A stretch of DNA of 64,000 bases from Isoperla grammatica. Taxonomy: Eukaryota > Arthropoda > Insecta > Plecoptera > Perlodidae. Within the stretch, counting starts at the first letter, position 1. Every line of letters begins with the position of its first letter. The notes under the pieces were generated by a model. The model ran no database searches. It was not told where the DNA came from and saw only the letters and a list, made by a program, of their open reading frames with translations. A program made the translations under genes and the position numbers. Shown here in pieces: positions 46,573-58,412 of the stretch. The stretch covers positions 40,779,201-40,843,200 of the forward strand of contig OX246739.1 of NCBI GenBank assembly GCA_945910005.1, read 5' to 3'.

Positions 46573-49500
46573 ATGAACGTGGTGGCGGCTGTTAAAATGT
46601 ATATAACGAAAATGACCGAAGAGAGCGGTCCTGGTATGAAGGTTCTTCTTATGGACAAACAAACCGTAAGTAGTTTAGCCAGCCTATGACGTTGTACGCC
46701 CTACTGTTGACACTTTTAGGTTAGGAGGCACTTTTCACACATCTTTCCGATAATAAAAATAATAACACCATCTAGACCTAGGCATTTAACACGACAGTTT
46801 CATTCACAAACATTAATATCTTCTTATCACCACATATCTAGCCTACTGGGTCATACATTTTATACAGAAACCCTAGGCCTAGGCCTAGGCCCTACCAATG
46901 GAGCCAAGATAGGGGGCTATAAATACTGTGCACAACAATGTATTGAACTGGTGGACAAGCCACAGGTTGTCAACAAAATAACAAACACTATGGAAGAGAA
47001 ACATATGTTTCTATACTAACCCTCCACCAGTTTCTACCGATATTACCTACATGTAATATCACTCTTTATCACTGTCGTCACAACGGCAACCAGTAAGACC
47101 CCGTTTTTATTACTCGCTTCGAACGCGGGTTGGTCGATAACGCGGGTAATTTTTGTAATGTTAACGCACAGAGTTGCAACGCTGGTTGAAATTTTTAACC
47201 CGCGTCGGAACTCGGAGTTACCCTATTAACTCGGGGTTTGTGTGCAGTGAAAACGCACTCCGGTTGTCAACGCTAGTTAATCGTCCCGCCCAGCTGTCGA
47301 GTAGGCCTTTCTTAACCTCATTTTCGTCTCCTCTCACCATGGCAGCATTTTCTGACGACGAATCTTTGTTGTTAATCAAAATCTTTGGGCAACCGCCAAC
47401 CAGAGATTCAAGGAAAGTTCAAAAACACAAAGAAGGGTCATCGTGTAATATGGCGAGACATTGCTTCACAGTATATCTTGCAGCGCTTCTGGTCGAAGGT
47501 TGACAACTAAGCAATTACGATGGTTCACTGTTGGAAGTGAAAACGCAAGTGGGTTACGCCCGTCGTTTTAACCCGCGTTCGAAGCTAGTAATAAAAACGG
47601 GGTCTAAGCCACCGTGTTGCCACCATGGTCTTGATTACGAACATAGAACCAGTGACGAGGAGAAGAGGAGAACTGAGGCCTAGAGAGAGCTTTACCCTGG
47701 ACTTGCGTTATACTAAATCTTGTGCTATACCCAGCCGAAGGGACTAGACAGTGTCTTATCTGCAGGTCCGGTAAGGGTCCAGGGGAATGTGGCACCATTA
47801 TCTACAATTATGCAGTATTACGATGATAACGAATGTTCTATAACAACTTATTTCGGTTGCTGCATAGTCTTTCTCGTCACTGTAGTTTGTCGGAGATGTT
47901 ATTTGCTGGCAAAGTACCTAGGCCTACACCGATAAGAGGCTCTATTGTGACACTGCATGGCTGACTTGGGAGAGATTATTTTTCAGTAAGTCAGCTATAG
48001 GGTACGCACAACACCAAAACGCAACAATGAAACAAATGAATTGAACCGATGGACAAACAAGCTGTCAAAAAAATATGAAGTTCTGAAGTTGGAAAAAACA
48101 AACGTTCAGAACGTTTACAAACTTTCAGAAAGGCCTAGTTTCTGTCTATTACTGAACATAACTTTTAACTGGCGAGCAGTTACTATCGTTACAACTAATT
48201 GTTTCTCCTCATTATTGGCAAAGATATTACTTTGACAGCTTGTTGTTTGTCCACCAGTTCAATTAATTTATTCCATTGTTGTAGTTCCACTGTTATGTCA
48301 TTTACACGTTCCCTATTATTGGTGCATTAGTCAAATCTGACATCTGGTTAACATATCCAGTCACACAAAAATGTAGCCAAGCCTTAAATTAGTATGTAAT
48401 TTTGTTTGTTATATGTTTGTGTTGTGTGTCATTAATTTTTGTATTATTATTTACTGATGTGTTTTGTATTAATGTAGCCTAATGTATAATTACGGATCTT
48501 ATGGTCTGGAATAAATATTTAATAAAAAAACATCCCACAAACCATCCTACTTTTTATTAGGTCCAGATCTAGAGCATATATTTGTGCCTGTATAAAATAC
48601 AATTTGTATCAATCCTTTTTTTTTCAGACAAGTGTGGTCAGTATGGTATATAGTCAGTCTGAGATTTTACAAAAAGAAGTATATTTATTTGAAAGAATAG
48701 ATTTTGGAGGATCTCAAGAGCCAATGAAGCATCTGAAGTGTATTGCATTCCTTCGCCCAACCAAAGAAAACATTGCATACTTGTCCAAGGAGTTGCGGTA
48801 TCCAAAATTTGGTGTTTATTATCTTTGTAAGTTCATGTATACAAATGCAATTCTCAAAGCATCTTACACACTTATGTTGTTAAAACTGTGTTTTTTCCCT
48901 ACCAAATTTCATTATGTTCATATCCATCATTCTTTAGTAGGGTAGGCCTACATACGTATTTTGAAAGTAGAACAAAGCACTGTTATCCCCCTGTACTATA
49001 TATCCCACACTTCTTCATGTTGGGCTTCCCTAAAGCTGTGTATAACAATATCATAGGCGTGTGCAGGGGGGGAGGGGCAAGGGGGGCATCTGCCCCCCCA
49101 TTAGGATAGGTGAGCTTTTTTTTTTTTTAATAGAATTTGGCCCAAGGTATACTGTATACGCCTGCTGATCGTAAAAGACGAGAAGAGGACCTATAGCACC
49201 TTCCTCATATTAAATATACTCCTCAAACTGTCACTGTTGCTCCAACTGCCTTGCCCGTTTGACCCGGGAAAGAATAGGTCCAGGATAGTGCCTGTCGTAA
49301 TGGGTGACAGAAATGCTGACGCCTGACATAAAGGTTCTAATCTTATACCTGAAGTCCTAGATTGGAATAACGTTGGAATCAGCTGACCGGCCTCAACATC
49401 CTGTTGCCCTACCCTCAAGATTTTGGCTTTGGGACTGACCACTTCCATCACTTTGTGACAATGATGTCACTGATACTTACAAAGAATTGTGTGAAATTAG

Positions 49501-52500
49501 CCCATTGAACAGACAACTTGTACTCCTCCTGATACGCTTAAAAACACGTTTAAAAATGCATGTCTTTAAAAAATCTCCCGCGCCCTTACCCGCGCCGCCG
49601 TGAAGTACTTTCATTGGGAATTTATTGTGCCCCCCCATTAAACAACCTATGCGCACGCCTATGAACAATATAATACTACCTTTGTCCAAATTTGTTGGTA
49701 TTTTATTCTCTCGTACTTATTAACATAATGTTGTTACTGAACCTTCACCCCGGACATTTTTTGCTATTGATAGTTTTTTCATCAGTAGGCATTAACCACC
49801 ATTTGTGTTGGATATAAAATAATTCAATAATTGCAATTTATTTCTTCATTGCAGTAACAAAACATGCAACACTGGATTGAAAACTGGAATGTATTTGAAA
49901 GAGCAATGTTTTTAGATTTCAGTAACATCATTGCGAAGGCAGACATCAAAACACTGGCCGAATCAGATGAACATGAAGTCGTAAGGGAGATTCAAGAATT
50001 TTATGGAGATTATTTGGCAATTAGTCCACATTTATTTTCCTTAAACATACCGTCTTGTTCTCAAGGTAAGGTTTCACTAGGCATGTTTGCATATTAGTGT
50101 GTACTATTGTTTGTAAAGATGGGGTCACATTTTGAATACCTTTTTTCAGATTCTATTCTAGTAATGTAATGGGAGTTCAGTACATGTAGTTTATTCTAAT
50201 GACAACCTATGAGAGATCTAGGGTCAAATGCACAGTCAAGTCAAGTATGCAATTTGTTTATGGTTGCTATGGAGTTTGTTTTTCTTATAGAACATAGCAT
50301 CCAATTCCATAGCAACAAATGCTGTTTGTAACTTGACAGTTGGCTGTGCATATCGCCCCTAAACTGCCACATATCCCCTTGCTTCAATTCCATGGTGACA
50401 TTGGTTTGATCCACAAATATAATTATATGAGACACAAACAATGTTCCTACTGAGTTTATTCTCCAAGTGAATTGGCCCCCACGGCACTGATTTGTATGCT
50501 CCTTAGTCCAGTTACAGAACTGACAAACTACAGGATTTGTAACCGTTTGCTAACCAGTTGCCTTTTGATTGGTATGGCTGGTTTTCACTTTTCTGTCAGT
50601 TAGACTGATTGCTGGTTTTTTCTTAAAATAATCATTGTTTGAAAATTATTACTCGGTGAATAACCAACAATAATATGTGTCTGCCCATGAAACTAATCAA
50701 GTTTCAATAGACAATAGTCAATATGTGCTTCCCCTTTAACATTTTCTGCCACCTAAAGAAGTTTACCTACTCAAATTCTGGCTGAAAAGAGTAAGACCAA
50801 AGACAGACAAATCTTAAACGTTATTTTTGTTTCGTTAATTTCCTGCGGCCGTAATAATAGCTGTTGCCTTACCTTGTTACATGTCTATTGACGAGAATAA
50901 AAATATGTTACCGATGAACATCTGCTCCACCAAGAACCCTCCCATTCTCAACCACTTATATCAGGAGTGCAATAGATTCATAAATCCTCTTTCTCATTTA
51001 TAGGATTGGCGTGGAATCCAGTACACCTTCACAGAAGTGTTCAAGGAATAACAGCAGTTTTGCTGTCATTAAAAAAATGCCCATTTATTAGATTTCAAAG
51101 TAATTCAGAGATGGCAAAACGACTTGCCGAAAAAGTTAGGGTAAGTTATATCCTTATTGTACAATTGTTTTGCTTCAAGCCATTGTAGGTAACCTGCACT
51201 AACTTGTCTACTGATGAGATAGCACAGTTAAGTGCAAACAAATTGATTTTCTTTGTTGTGGTTCCTAACATCAACTTGAAACTGATATAGTACCTAGTGG
51301 TACTCTCAGTTAGTACATTGGTAATCAGACAAACTCAGACAGGGGGCTTGGATAATTATGCAGATGATCAGCTGTGCGTAATTGAATGAACATCTTGATT
51401 CTGCTTATTTTCATTGAAAAATCTTGTATAAGCTTGGCATATAAACTGATGTGGAAAGTCAGGATGAGATAAGATGACATGAACATTTCTGCCCTAAGCC
51501 AAAATTCAGGATAGATGACAAAGGATCTCATTGATCTATGCCGTTAATGTTACAGGAAATACTATCGAAGGAATCAACTCTGTTTGAGTTCCGCCAAACA
51601 GAAACGCCACCCCTGTTGTTGATCCTGGATCGAAGAGCAGATGCAATTACACCGTTGTTGAATCAGTGGACATACCAAGCAATGGTTCATGAACTTTTAA
51701 CAATCAGTAACAACCGAGTCGATCTCTCTAGCATTCCAGGAGTAGCCAAAGAACTCAAGGAGGTAGTCCTGTCTGCTGAACAGGATGAATTCTATGCCAA
51801 TAATTTATATTTAAATTTTGGAGAAATTGGACAAACTATTAAGGAACTTATGGAAGAATTCCAGAAAAAAGCTAAAAACCATCAGAAAGTTGAGAGTATT
51901 GCAGATATGAAGACTTTTGTGGAAACTTATCCTCATTTTAAGGTTGGTAATATTAATCATTATTAGACCAACCTAAAGGCTAAGATAACTTTGGTTTGAT
52001 GAAACTGAAATAAGCTGAGAATTGATATGCATGCACACATGCAGTACCAAAAAATTTAGTAATTTTGACTGTGTGCAAGGAATATGGTGGTTTACACTAG
52101 AGTAATGAAGAGTGAAGACAACTTTCCTTCATAAATATTTTATCAGCTATATTTTCAGCTACAATATGGATCCAAAGTTGATATTAATATTATTAATTAA
52201 TAATTTTCTTTCTTCATTTCACCATTTCTTTCATCATGCATTGAACCGAGTTCCCTGATCTATGAAAGATCCTCCATGATCACTTTGGAGAATAAATTCC
52301 ATTACCTTTTTGTCATAGACATGAAGGAATACTTGGTTGTATGTACTGGCATTCACTTTTACTTTATGTTTAATACTATGGTCTCATCTCCCTGTAAAAC
52401 CTGATGATAATGATTCTTGTTGCTTTACATCTCTTTTACACTTACTCTTACACTTACCCTACTCTTTTACTGTTACATTCCCACTGTGTATTGAAGATGA

Positions 52501-55500
52501 TGAGGTGTCATGGATGAAGAAGGACAGTTACAAAAAACCTGTGCGTTATGGGAGATTCAAACTCATGTCCCTCGGTGCCATTCACTTAGGGCCTGCGAAA
52601 CCACAGACACCATGCATGTTTGATAATTACTCTCTCATTCTCATTCATTTTTATTTGCACTCTGTGTATGAACATTAATTCAAAATTTTAGAAAACTTGC
52701 AACAATTATTGTTCTAGTTTATGTGAATGTGTAGTTTGCCTAACGGCTAGGTTTGAGCTGGGGGGGAAAGGATAGGAAGGAACCAACAGCTTACCTTGTA
52801 GTAGTTGCGGCCTTTGGAGTCGATGGATACCACCAGTGGATTACTAACTCCAGAATCCCTCCTTACCTAAACCTGCGGTAAGCTCATCCCTCTCTTCCCA
52901 ACTCCATATACCAACCATATACCTGTAAATAGTATAAATAGTATAGATAGTGTAAATAGTGTAAATAGTGTAAATAGTGTAAATAGTAGAATTAGCGCGT
53001 ATAATTTAAGTTTACCGGAAGTATTCTATGTCAATACCGGAAGTGATGTAGTCTCGATCATACCGGAAGTCACGTGACAATAGACTTCCGACCCAGTCTT
53101 TCCTCCACCTTCGTCGGGTGATCAAGGCCACGTCAGGCCAAACTGTCTCGACGTTTTGTTTATATCTTTTTTTGTGTTCTAGTTTATGTTATAGACTTAT
53201 AGTAATTTTACTACTTTCTAGAAAATGTCCGGCACAGTGTCTAAACACGTCACAGTAGTTGGTGAGCTGTCATCACTTGTTGCCCGACACAGTCTACTTC
53301 AGATCTCGGAGCTCGAGCAAGAGTTGGCCTGCCATAGCGAACACTCTCAACATTTACAAGTAAGTAGGCTACATAGACAATGGGCATGTAGTGAGTAACT
53401 GAGTGGCCACGAGTTTACTGTATTGCGTATTGTTGGCGTACTTGTATTGACTTGTAGTAGTTATAAAATAAGTAATTGACCTGTGCAGTTGATGTACTCA
53501 TTCAATGTGGTGTAGCATTCTTTATTTAGATGTGAATAAGGAACTGTACTTTTGTATGGTTTAAAATAAATGTAGGTACCAACCACCCTCTCCCATTTTA
53601 TTTTCTTCAGCTTTGTTCGTTTTGAGTTTATAAGTAAGTACATTTTTTTTATTGTCAGTCTTGTTTGTTTCAAAACTACCAAAACCAAAACCATCTAATC
53701 CGCCCAGCATGCTACTTATTTCAGACTCTCTTGACTCTTGTTTCCCTCCAGGCTGTTCGTCGTCTGGTCTCAACAGACAAGATCCGCGACTTGGATGCGG
53801 CTCGCCTCGTCATACTCTACGCCCTCCATTATGAGAAACAGCCAAACAACGACATTGCCGGTCTCATCCAAGCTCTTAACAAACGAGGCGTTCCTCAGCA
53901 TTTATCAAAGGTATGTCATGCACAAATAATGCCTTCAGCACCCAACATCTTAGAGTAGTGTTTGCTTCTATCTATGTACTATACTATGCTTTACCTGCCT
54001 TCTGATAATGCAAATGTTTACCATTTACTGTACTTCCTAAAGTTAAATTGATTTGTCATTCATGCCATTTATAAAGTTGTGCAGTTGCAGTTGGAATAAA
54101 CACCATCTATCTAGAAGTCTTCTCAAACAGTCTTAATGGTGTGTGAAACTAGGGTAGGCCTATGTGCTATGTACTGTATGCTCACTTTTTTAATTTTGTG
54201 TAGTATTTTTTATTTAGATGTGCTTAAAAGGCTGTAATTGTAATTGTGACTGTAATTGTGTATGGTTTAAATGTAAGGCACCACCCTCTCCCATTACCTC
54301 TAATATATTACAAAGGGAATGTTAAAGTGAAAGGAAGGTGTTAAGTGAAATATAAATTTTATTATAAATTGTTGTATTTTTCAAGAAAATTGAAAGGGCA
54401 GCACACACATTATTTGATTTAAATGGCTACTGTACAATGTACATATTAATATATAGTTATATATTAGAGATAGTTCTTTTGATTATAATTTCTAACCGCA
54501 ATAGGCCTATACATTTTGTGACTTGTACTCCTGTAGTTATAAAATAAGTAATTGATGTTTGAATTATTCTCATCCGAGTGAAACGTTAGCATTCGTAACT
54601 AGAAAGGCGGGCAATATACTGTTACCAGCGGGTTATTCTCCTTTGACAAGAACTTGCATATCTCCCCAACTTGTTGATCACTGTACATGATGTCGTGTGC
54701 CCTAAACACTTATGTTCTTTGTTTTTCTCTAAGGCGGTGAGCAATGTTGTTGAGTATGGAGGATCTCATGCAACACACACACAGCTGCTACCTACTGATG
54801 TGGGCAAGATAACTAAAAGATTTTTTAAGGTGAAGTATTGGAACAATTTTAAATCAGCTTAAATACTTAATACTACCACTTAGCTCTTGCCCTATAAATG
54901 CAATACTTAAGAACAGACATTAACCCATCCGCATCGGTAAGCGGACTGGTACGCTTATACGAAACTGGCCGCAGTAACCAGAAGCGGACTGGTACGCACT
55001 TGCGCGCGTTTCACTTTGAACATGTATAGTGGTGCTATCTAGCGTACGATATCGGAACTAATTCCTGCAATCTCTTGCTCAAGCTAGTGGCGATTCTAGT
55101 GTGCATTTCTTGAACTCTGTCGGCTTTTGTTTGTTCTTAAAATCGATTTTATCTCCGCTCATCTCGATCCGAAACTTAGATCAGCTGTCAAATTTGTCAA
55201 GATGGACTCGGGCCGGAAAGCAGTCGTTGTTTTCGGGGCAAAGAAAGTGACATTATACAGATTTTAGACGTTTTAGGATCTGATTTTAGTGACAGTGATA
55301 GAGAAGGTGTTTACAACAACCCAAACTTACAAAATATTGTGGTTTCAAATGAGAGTGAGAGCGATTGTGAAATGGACAATGACAGTGACACTAGGCCTAG
55401 GCCTAGGTCTCGCGTGTAGGTGTATGCCTAGAGATACGAATGTGCGTGTTCCGGCTAGTAAAACAGCTAGGTCTACTATTATCAGTGACAGTGATAGCGA

Positions 55501-56343
55501 TGTGGACATTGGTATGGACATTGACGAAAGTGACAATGAAGACGTATTCGTGTTAACCTTGGCGCGCGCTAGAAGTGCGTGGTTTCCGGGGGCGGCCAGC
55601 CAAATGAGGCAACTGATGCGGATGGGTTAAACTGGTCTACCGGACTCCCAGTTCAACCTGGATAATGTAAAATAAAACTAAGGTTAACATTTTTTTAAGC
55701 ATTTCCCAGCAATTTGCATGTACAACAAAAGTTAGTATTTTATGGAGGAATGAAAAAATTAAATAACACACGTTCTACATGCGGCCAATGAAGATTCTTT
55801 CTTTTTTTAAATTGGTATTCTGGAATTTGCCTGGACCAACTTTTTTTTGCCTTTTTAAAGCCATTCTCTTACTTTAAATAAACTTTGTATTTTACCTATA
55901 TATATTTTAGAATAATTTTAACCACGCCACCAAACGCTATTTTTGCTAGATAAATACAGTGCACACTTGATATAATCTGTACTCATTGGTCTCTAAATTC
56001 TATTTGACAGGGTTTGAAGGGAGTTGAAAATGTCTACACGCAACATAATCCAGTATTAAGAGAAGTGTTGGAAGATCTGATCAAGGCAAAGCTCCGAGAG
56101 GATACGTTCCCGTTCTTGGGTAACAGCCAGGCTGCCCGACGGCCACAAGACGTAATCGTTTTCATAATCGGCGGCACAACGTACGAGGAATCGTTGGTCG
56201 TCCACCAGTTGAACAAGAACAACGCTGGCGTCCGGATCGTCCTGGGCGGGACTCACATCCACAACACGACGAGCTTCTTGGCCGAGGTACGAGACGCGAT
56301 GGAGGGAGTAGTCAAACGCCATGCGCGATACAGGGAGCTATAA
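46573..56343 (+). CDS. VPS45: Vacuolar protein sorting-associated protein 45 (complete)
   Basis: Sec1/Munc18-family protein that binds a syntaxin of the Tlg2/syntaxin-16 type and promotes SNARE-driven fusion at endosomes and the trans-Golgi network. Nine exons: 46573-46665, 48628-48826, 49916-50065, 51004-51140, 51556-51942, 53222-53359, 53752-53910, 54734-54829 and 56011-56343. They join in frame to 563 residues, close to the usual 570. It opens [14 protein letters not shown] and then [10 protein letters not shown]. Hallmarks follow: [81 protein letters not shown] and [16 protein letters not shown], ending with [13 protein letters not shown]. Exon 1 starts at the first ATG giving the conserved N-terminus, although the frame is open further upstream. 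The donor after exon 5 is GTTGGT, a variant form. The gene is intact; introns carry several transposons. AATAAA candidate at 56544. Confidence 0.95.
47096..47605 (+). mobile_element. PIF/Harbinger-like element retaining a Myb/SANT-like gene fragment
   Basis: Termini AGACCCCGTTTTTATTACT match inversely over about 36 bp with one mismatch. Flanks carry TAA (47094-47096 and 47605-47607, overlapping the terminal base by one, so the element proper is GACC...GGTC). An internal ATG at 47339 reads [17 protein letters not shown], and, after a shift of frame near 47400, [14 protein letters not shown]. Together these resemble the Myb/SANT-like DNA-binding protein that autonomous Harbinger elements encode beside the transposase. 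GCGGGTTAA-type subterminal motifs match those at 45590-46049. Confidence 0.78.
48021..48281. mobile_element. Inverted-repeat MITE in VPS45 intron 1
   Basis: The left arm GCAACAATG...GATGGACAAACAAGCTG pairs with the right arm CAGCTTGTTGTTTGTCC...CCATTGTTG; arms are about 45 nt with small gaps. No clear target duplication. A related single arm lies near 46935-47000. Confidence 0.6.
49052..49663. mobile_element. hAT-like MITE with 8-bp duplication AACAATAT
   Basis: Inverted termini CATAGGCGTGTGCAG and, reversed, CATAGGCGTGCGCAT. Exact AACAATAT flanks at 49044-49051 and 49664-49671. 612 bp with G-rich left and C-rich right subterminal runs. The interior has short open frames but no recognisable transposase. 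Lies in VPS45 intron 2. Confidence 0.82.
50221..50359. mobile_element. Palindromic MITE of the ATGCACAGTC family
   Basis: The left arm GGGTCAAATGCACAGTCAAG pairs with the right arm CTTGACAGTTGGCTGTGCAT; the interior shares GTTTATGGTTGCTATGGAG with the 45.2-kb copy. Lies in VPS45 intron 3, which otherwise shows nothing clear. Confidence 0.6.
52923..52989. repeat. 10-bp tandem repeat (TGTAAATAGT)n
   Basis: Six to seven units of TGTAAATAGT, with variants TATAAATAGT and TATAGATAGT at the left. Confidence 0.85.
53014..53090 (+). promoter_or_regulatory. ETS-site cluster with E-box inside VPS45 intron 5
   Basis: TACCGGAAGT occurs three times in 58 bp (cores ACCGGAAGT at 53014, 53036 and 53062), the last running directly into CACGTGAC (E-box 53071-53076), with a reversed half-site ACTTCCG at 53084-53090. 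Triplicate ETS sites plus an E-box resemble a housekeeping promoter. It lies 130-210 bp upstream of exon 6, where the first codons are AAA ATG. Function is inferred only. Confidence 0.35.
53500..54300. repeat. Local duplicated segment flanking VPS45 exon 7
   Basis: About 100 bp at 53500-53600 (TTTATTTAGATGTG, TATGGTTTAAA, CACCCTCTCCCATT) recurs diverged at about 54200-54300. TTATAAAATAAGTAATTGA is shared by 53461 and 54538. The copies are dispersed and degenerate; they may be an old duplication or two copies of one repeat. Confidence 0.5.
54830..56010 (+). other. VPS45 intron 8
   Basis: Donor GTGAAG, acceptor TTGACAG. About 60 percent of it is the piggyBac-like element at 54924-55626; the rest is AT-rich. 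Confidence 0.75.
54924..55626 (+). mobile_element. piggyBac-like element with TTAA duplications and decayed transposase start
   Basis: Termini CCCATCCGCATC and, reversed, the same 12 bases, flanked by TTAA at 54920-54923 and 55627-55630, exactly as piggyBac elements insert. AGCGGACTGGTACGC appears twice in the left subterminal zone. From 55202 an ATG reads [12 protein letters not shown], then broken frames encode acidic Asp/Ser/Glu-rich stretches (such as [20 protein letters not shown]), like the acidic N-terminus of piggyBac transposases. The catalytic core is missing, so this is an internally deleted, non-autonomous copy. Confidence 0.88.
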
Positions 56344-56994
56344 TCTGTGTGGACGACCTGCAAGTTAAACCATGGCGCACAGGAGACTGATATCATTCAT
56401 TACTCATTCCGTGGTTGGTCAATTAAGCATTTCATAAGACAATGTAAAAGTATTTATTTACTGTACTTTTAATTCATTCACCACTTATTTGTGCTTTTGT
56501 GTAAAACTAAAATATATATAACTTTATTAACTTATAAATATTTAATAAACAAACCCATCATTGTTATATAATATGTATATTGTACCATATTTTAATTTTA
56601 AGTAATTGGTGTTGTGTCTGAATATACCTAGGGGGTAGGTATGGAATGTTTGGGAGTATCTAGACATAGCACTTGTATTGAACGACAGTGCCAGAGTGAG
56701 GAAGTGTCTTAACTAAATAGGATAAATAAATAAGCTATATCATGAAGACATTTTAATTATACTTAACCCCTTATGATCCCATCCCAGCAATGACATAGTC
56801 GAAACTCGAAAATGACAGGAAAGAAAGTAAAATTGATTATTTTATTTATATAGGCCTATTAAATATTTGTATCAGTACCAGTACCCATTTATTTGCTATA
56901 GGTCCTTAATAATTAGTAATAATGAGAGCTAAATCATAGTATCTTAGTACTTGCAAAATGTAATTTTAAGATTCCAATACCTTTTGAATTACGT

Positions 56995-57552
56995 TAGGGA
57001 TGTGCGGGTACCAGAAAACTGGTATTTTTTGGGTAACACAAAATTTAGCCGAGGTCGGTTCGGGCCGTAAATTGTTATGCCCGAAAAAATCGGATCGGGT
57101 AGGCCTAGTACATCACACTTCAGATTTTAGATTTCATGAGTTATGACTAGTCAAAATTGTGAATTTCAAGATCAAGACTGGGAAGCTTGGGAGGAACTGA
57201 TATTTTATAGGAGGATGCCATTTCCTGATGGGGGGCACAACAACATTTTGCGATGTACTCTGACCATTTCTGACAGTGCTCATTTGAAATAGATGGCGAC
57301 CAAGGTCGGTAAAGTAGTACTACTACTTTACCGAACCACCGCCTTTTTGACGGAAATAGCGTGAAATATGGCGTGAAATTCGAATTTTCAAATACTTCGA
57401 AAATTCGAACCTGTTGTAGTAGATTCGGATTCAAATTTCGAGGATTCGTCAACCACATTTTGTGTAACGTATTTTGTCTAATCGATAAATTGGTGTACAT
57501 TTGTTTTACACTACCCGACCCGAGTTCAAAAATCACTACCCGCACATCCCTA
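56995..57552. mobile_element. hAT-type MITE, TAGGGATGTGCGGGTA termini
   Basis: Termini TAGGGATGTGCGGGTA match inversely; subterminal zones repeat CGGGTA/ACCCG and TCGGGT motifs. 558 bp. The expected 8-bp flanks are imperfect (AATTACGT at 56987-56994, ATAAACGT at 57553-57560; five of eight agree), so the insertion is older or edited. A 132-codon antisense frame inside has no recognisable domain. Confidence 0.8.
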
Positions 57553-58412
57553 ATAAACGTTGGATAAGGCTTTCAAACCAACCATCAAACCAATTAAACT
57601 ACTACTAACCATTAAGGTACAATAAAAGGTAACTGTATTCATTTTTCTCTGCCATTGAATAGGCCTATGTAACCAGTTTAGGTAAGAGCATATACTTATA
57701 ATGATTACATTGAGAGGGCATTCATTCATTTATTGAGCGTCTTTAACATTCACAATCATGGATAACATTACTTATTACTGAACCTATTTGAAGAAGTAGG
57801 TATGGTACATGCGTACAGCACACAGTACTGTTGCAATGTGAGTGCTGTGTAGAATTTCTCGTTTTTTTTTTTAAGCCTGCAAATAGTTTCCTTTTACGTG
57901 CTTTTACCACAGCTTTTACCCTCTTAGGTAAATGAATAACAAAGCACCTGACAGAAGGTTGATAATTCTTGCGTGCATGCATAGTGCAGAAACAACAATG
58001 TTGACAACATGGCAAAATATCCGCAAGAAAAGGGTAGTGTTGCTTATAAAAACCGCGCAAAATTAATGATGTTTAGTAATATCTTAAGAATGCTACAGAA
58101 TATTAAAAACATCATAAATGCACGAAATGTGGTTTCGTATAGCTAAAAAATAGATTTAAAAAATAATAAATATTTGAATCATTATGGTTATTATTGGTAA
58201 TGTAAAATAATTCACAATTAATTACTATAAATACCCAGTAGCAATACAAATATTTGAAATTTTTAGAATCTAGTTTTTAGTTCTTACAAAAGCACAATTC
58301 GGGGTTCGGGCATCTATCATATTTGTAATATCGTCGAGCGATATCAAGATGTTACTAACGCGCGGTTTCTATAGTGAGACTCGCTTTGAGACTGAGTGAA
58401 GGCTTTAGGTCC

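Larger units (their letters stand above)
46666..48627 (+). other. VPS45 intron 1
   Basis: Contains a partial end related to the 48021 element (near 46935), the Harbinger-like element at 47096-47605 and the inverted-repeat element at 48021-48281. It also has a stretch of overlapping TAGGCCTA units near 46870. Confidence 0.65.
51943..53221 (+). other. VPS45 intron 5
   Basis: Holds a MITE-like end near 52780, a 10-bp tandem repeat (52923-52989) and a cluster of ETS-like sites (53014-53090). Acceptor TTTCTAG at 53221. Confidence 0.6.

Noticed and set aside
57147..57545. Antisense frame of 132 codons
   Set aside because: Sits within a hAT MITE and includes its terminus; probably chance.
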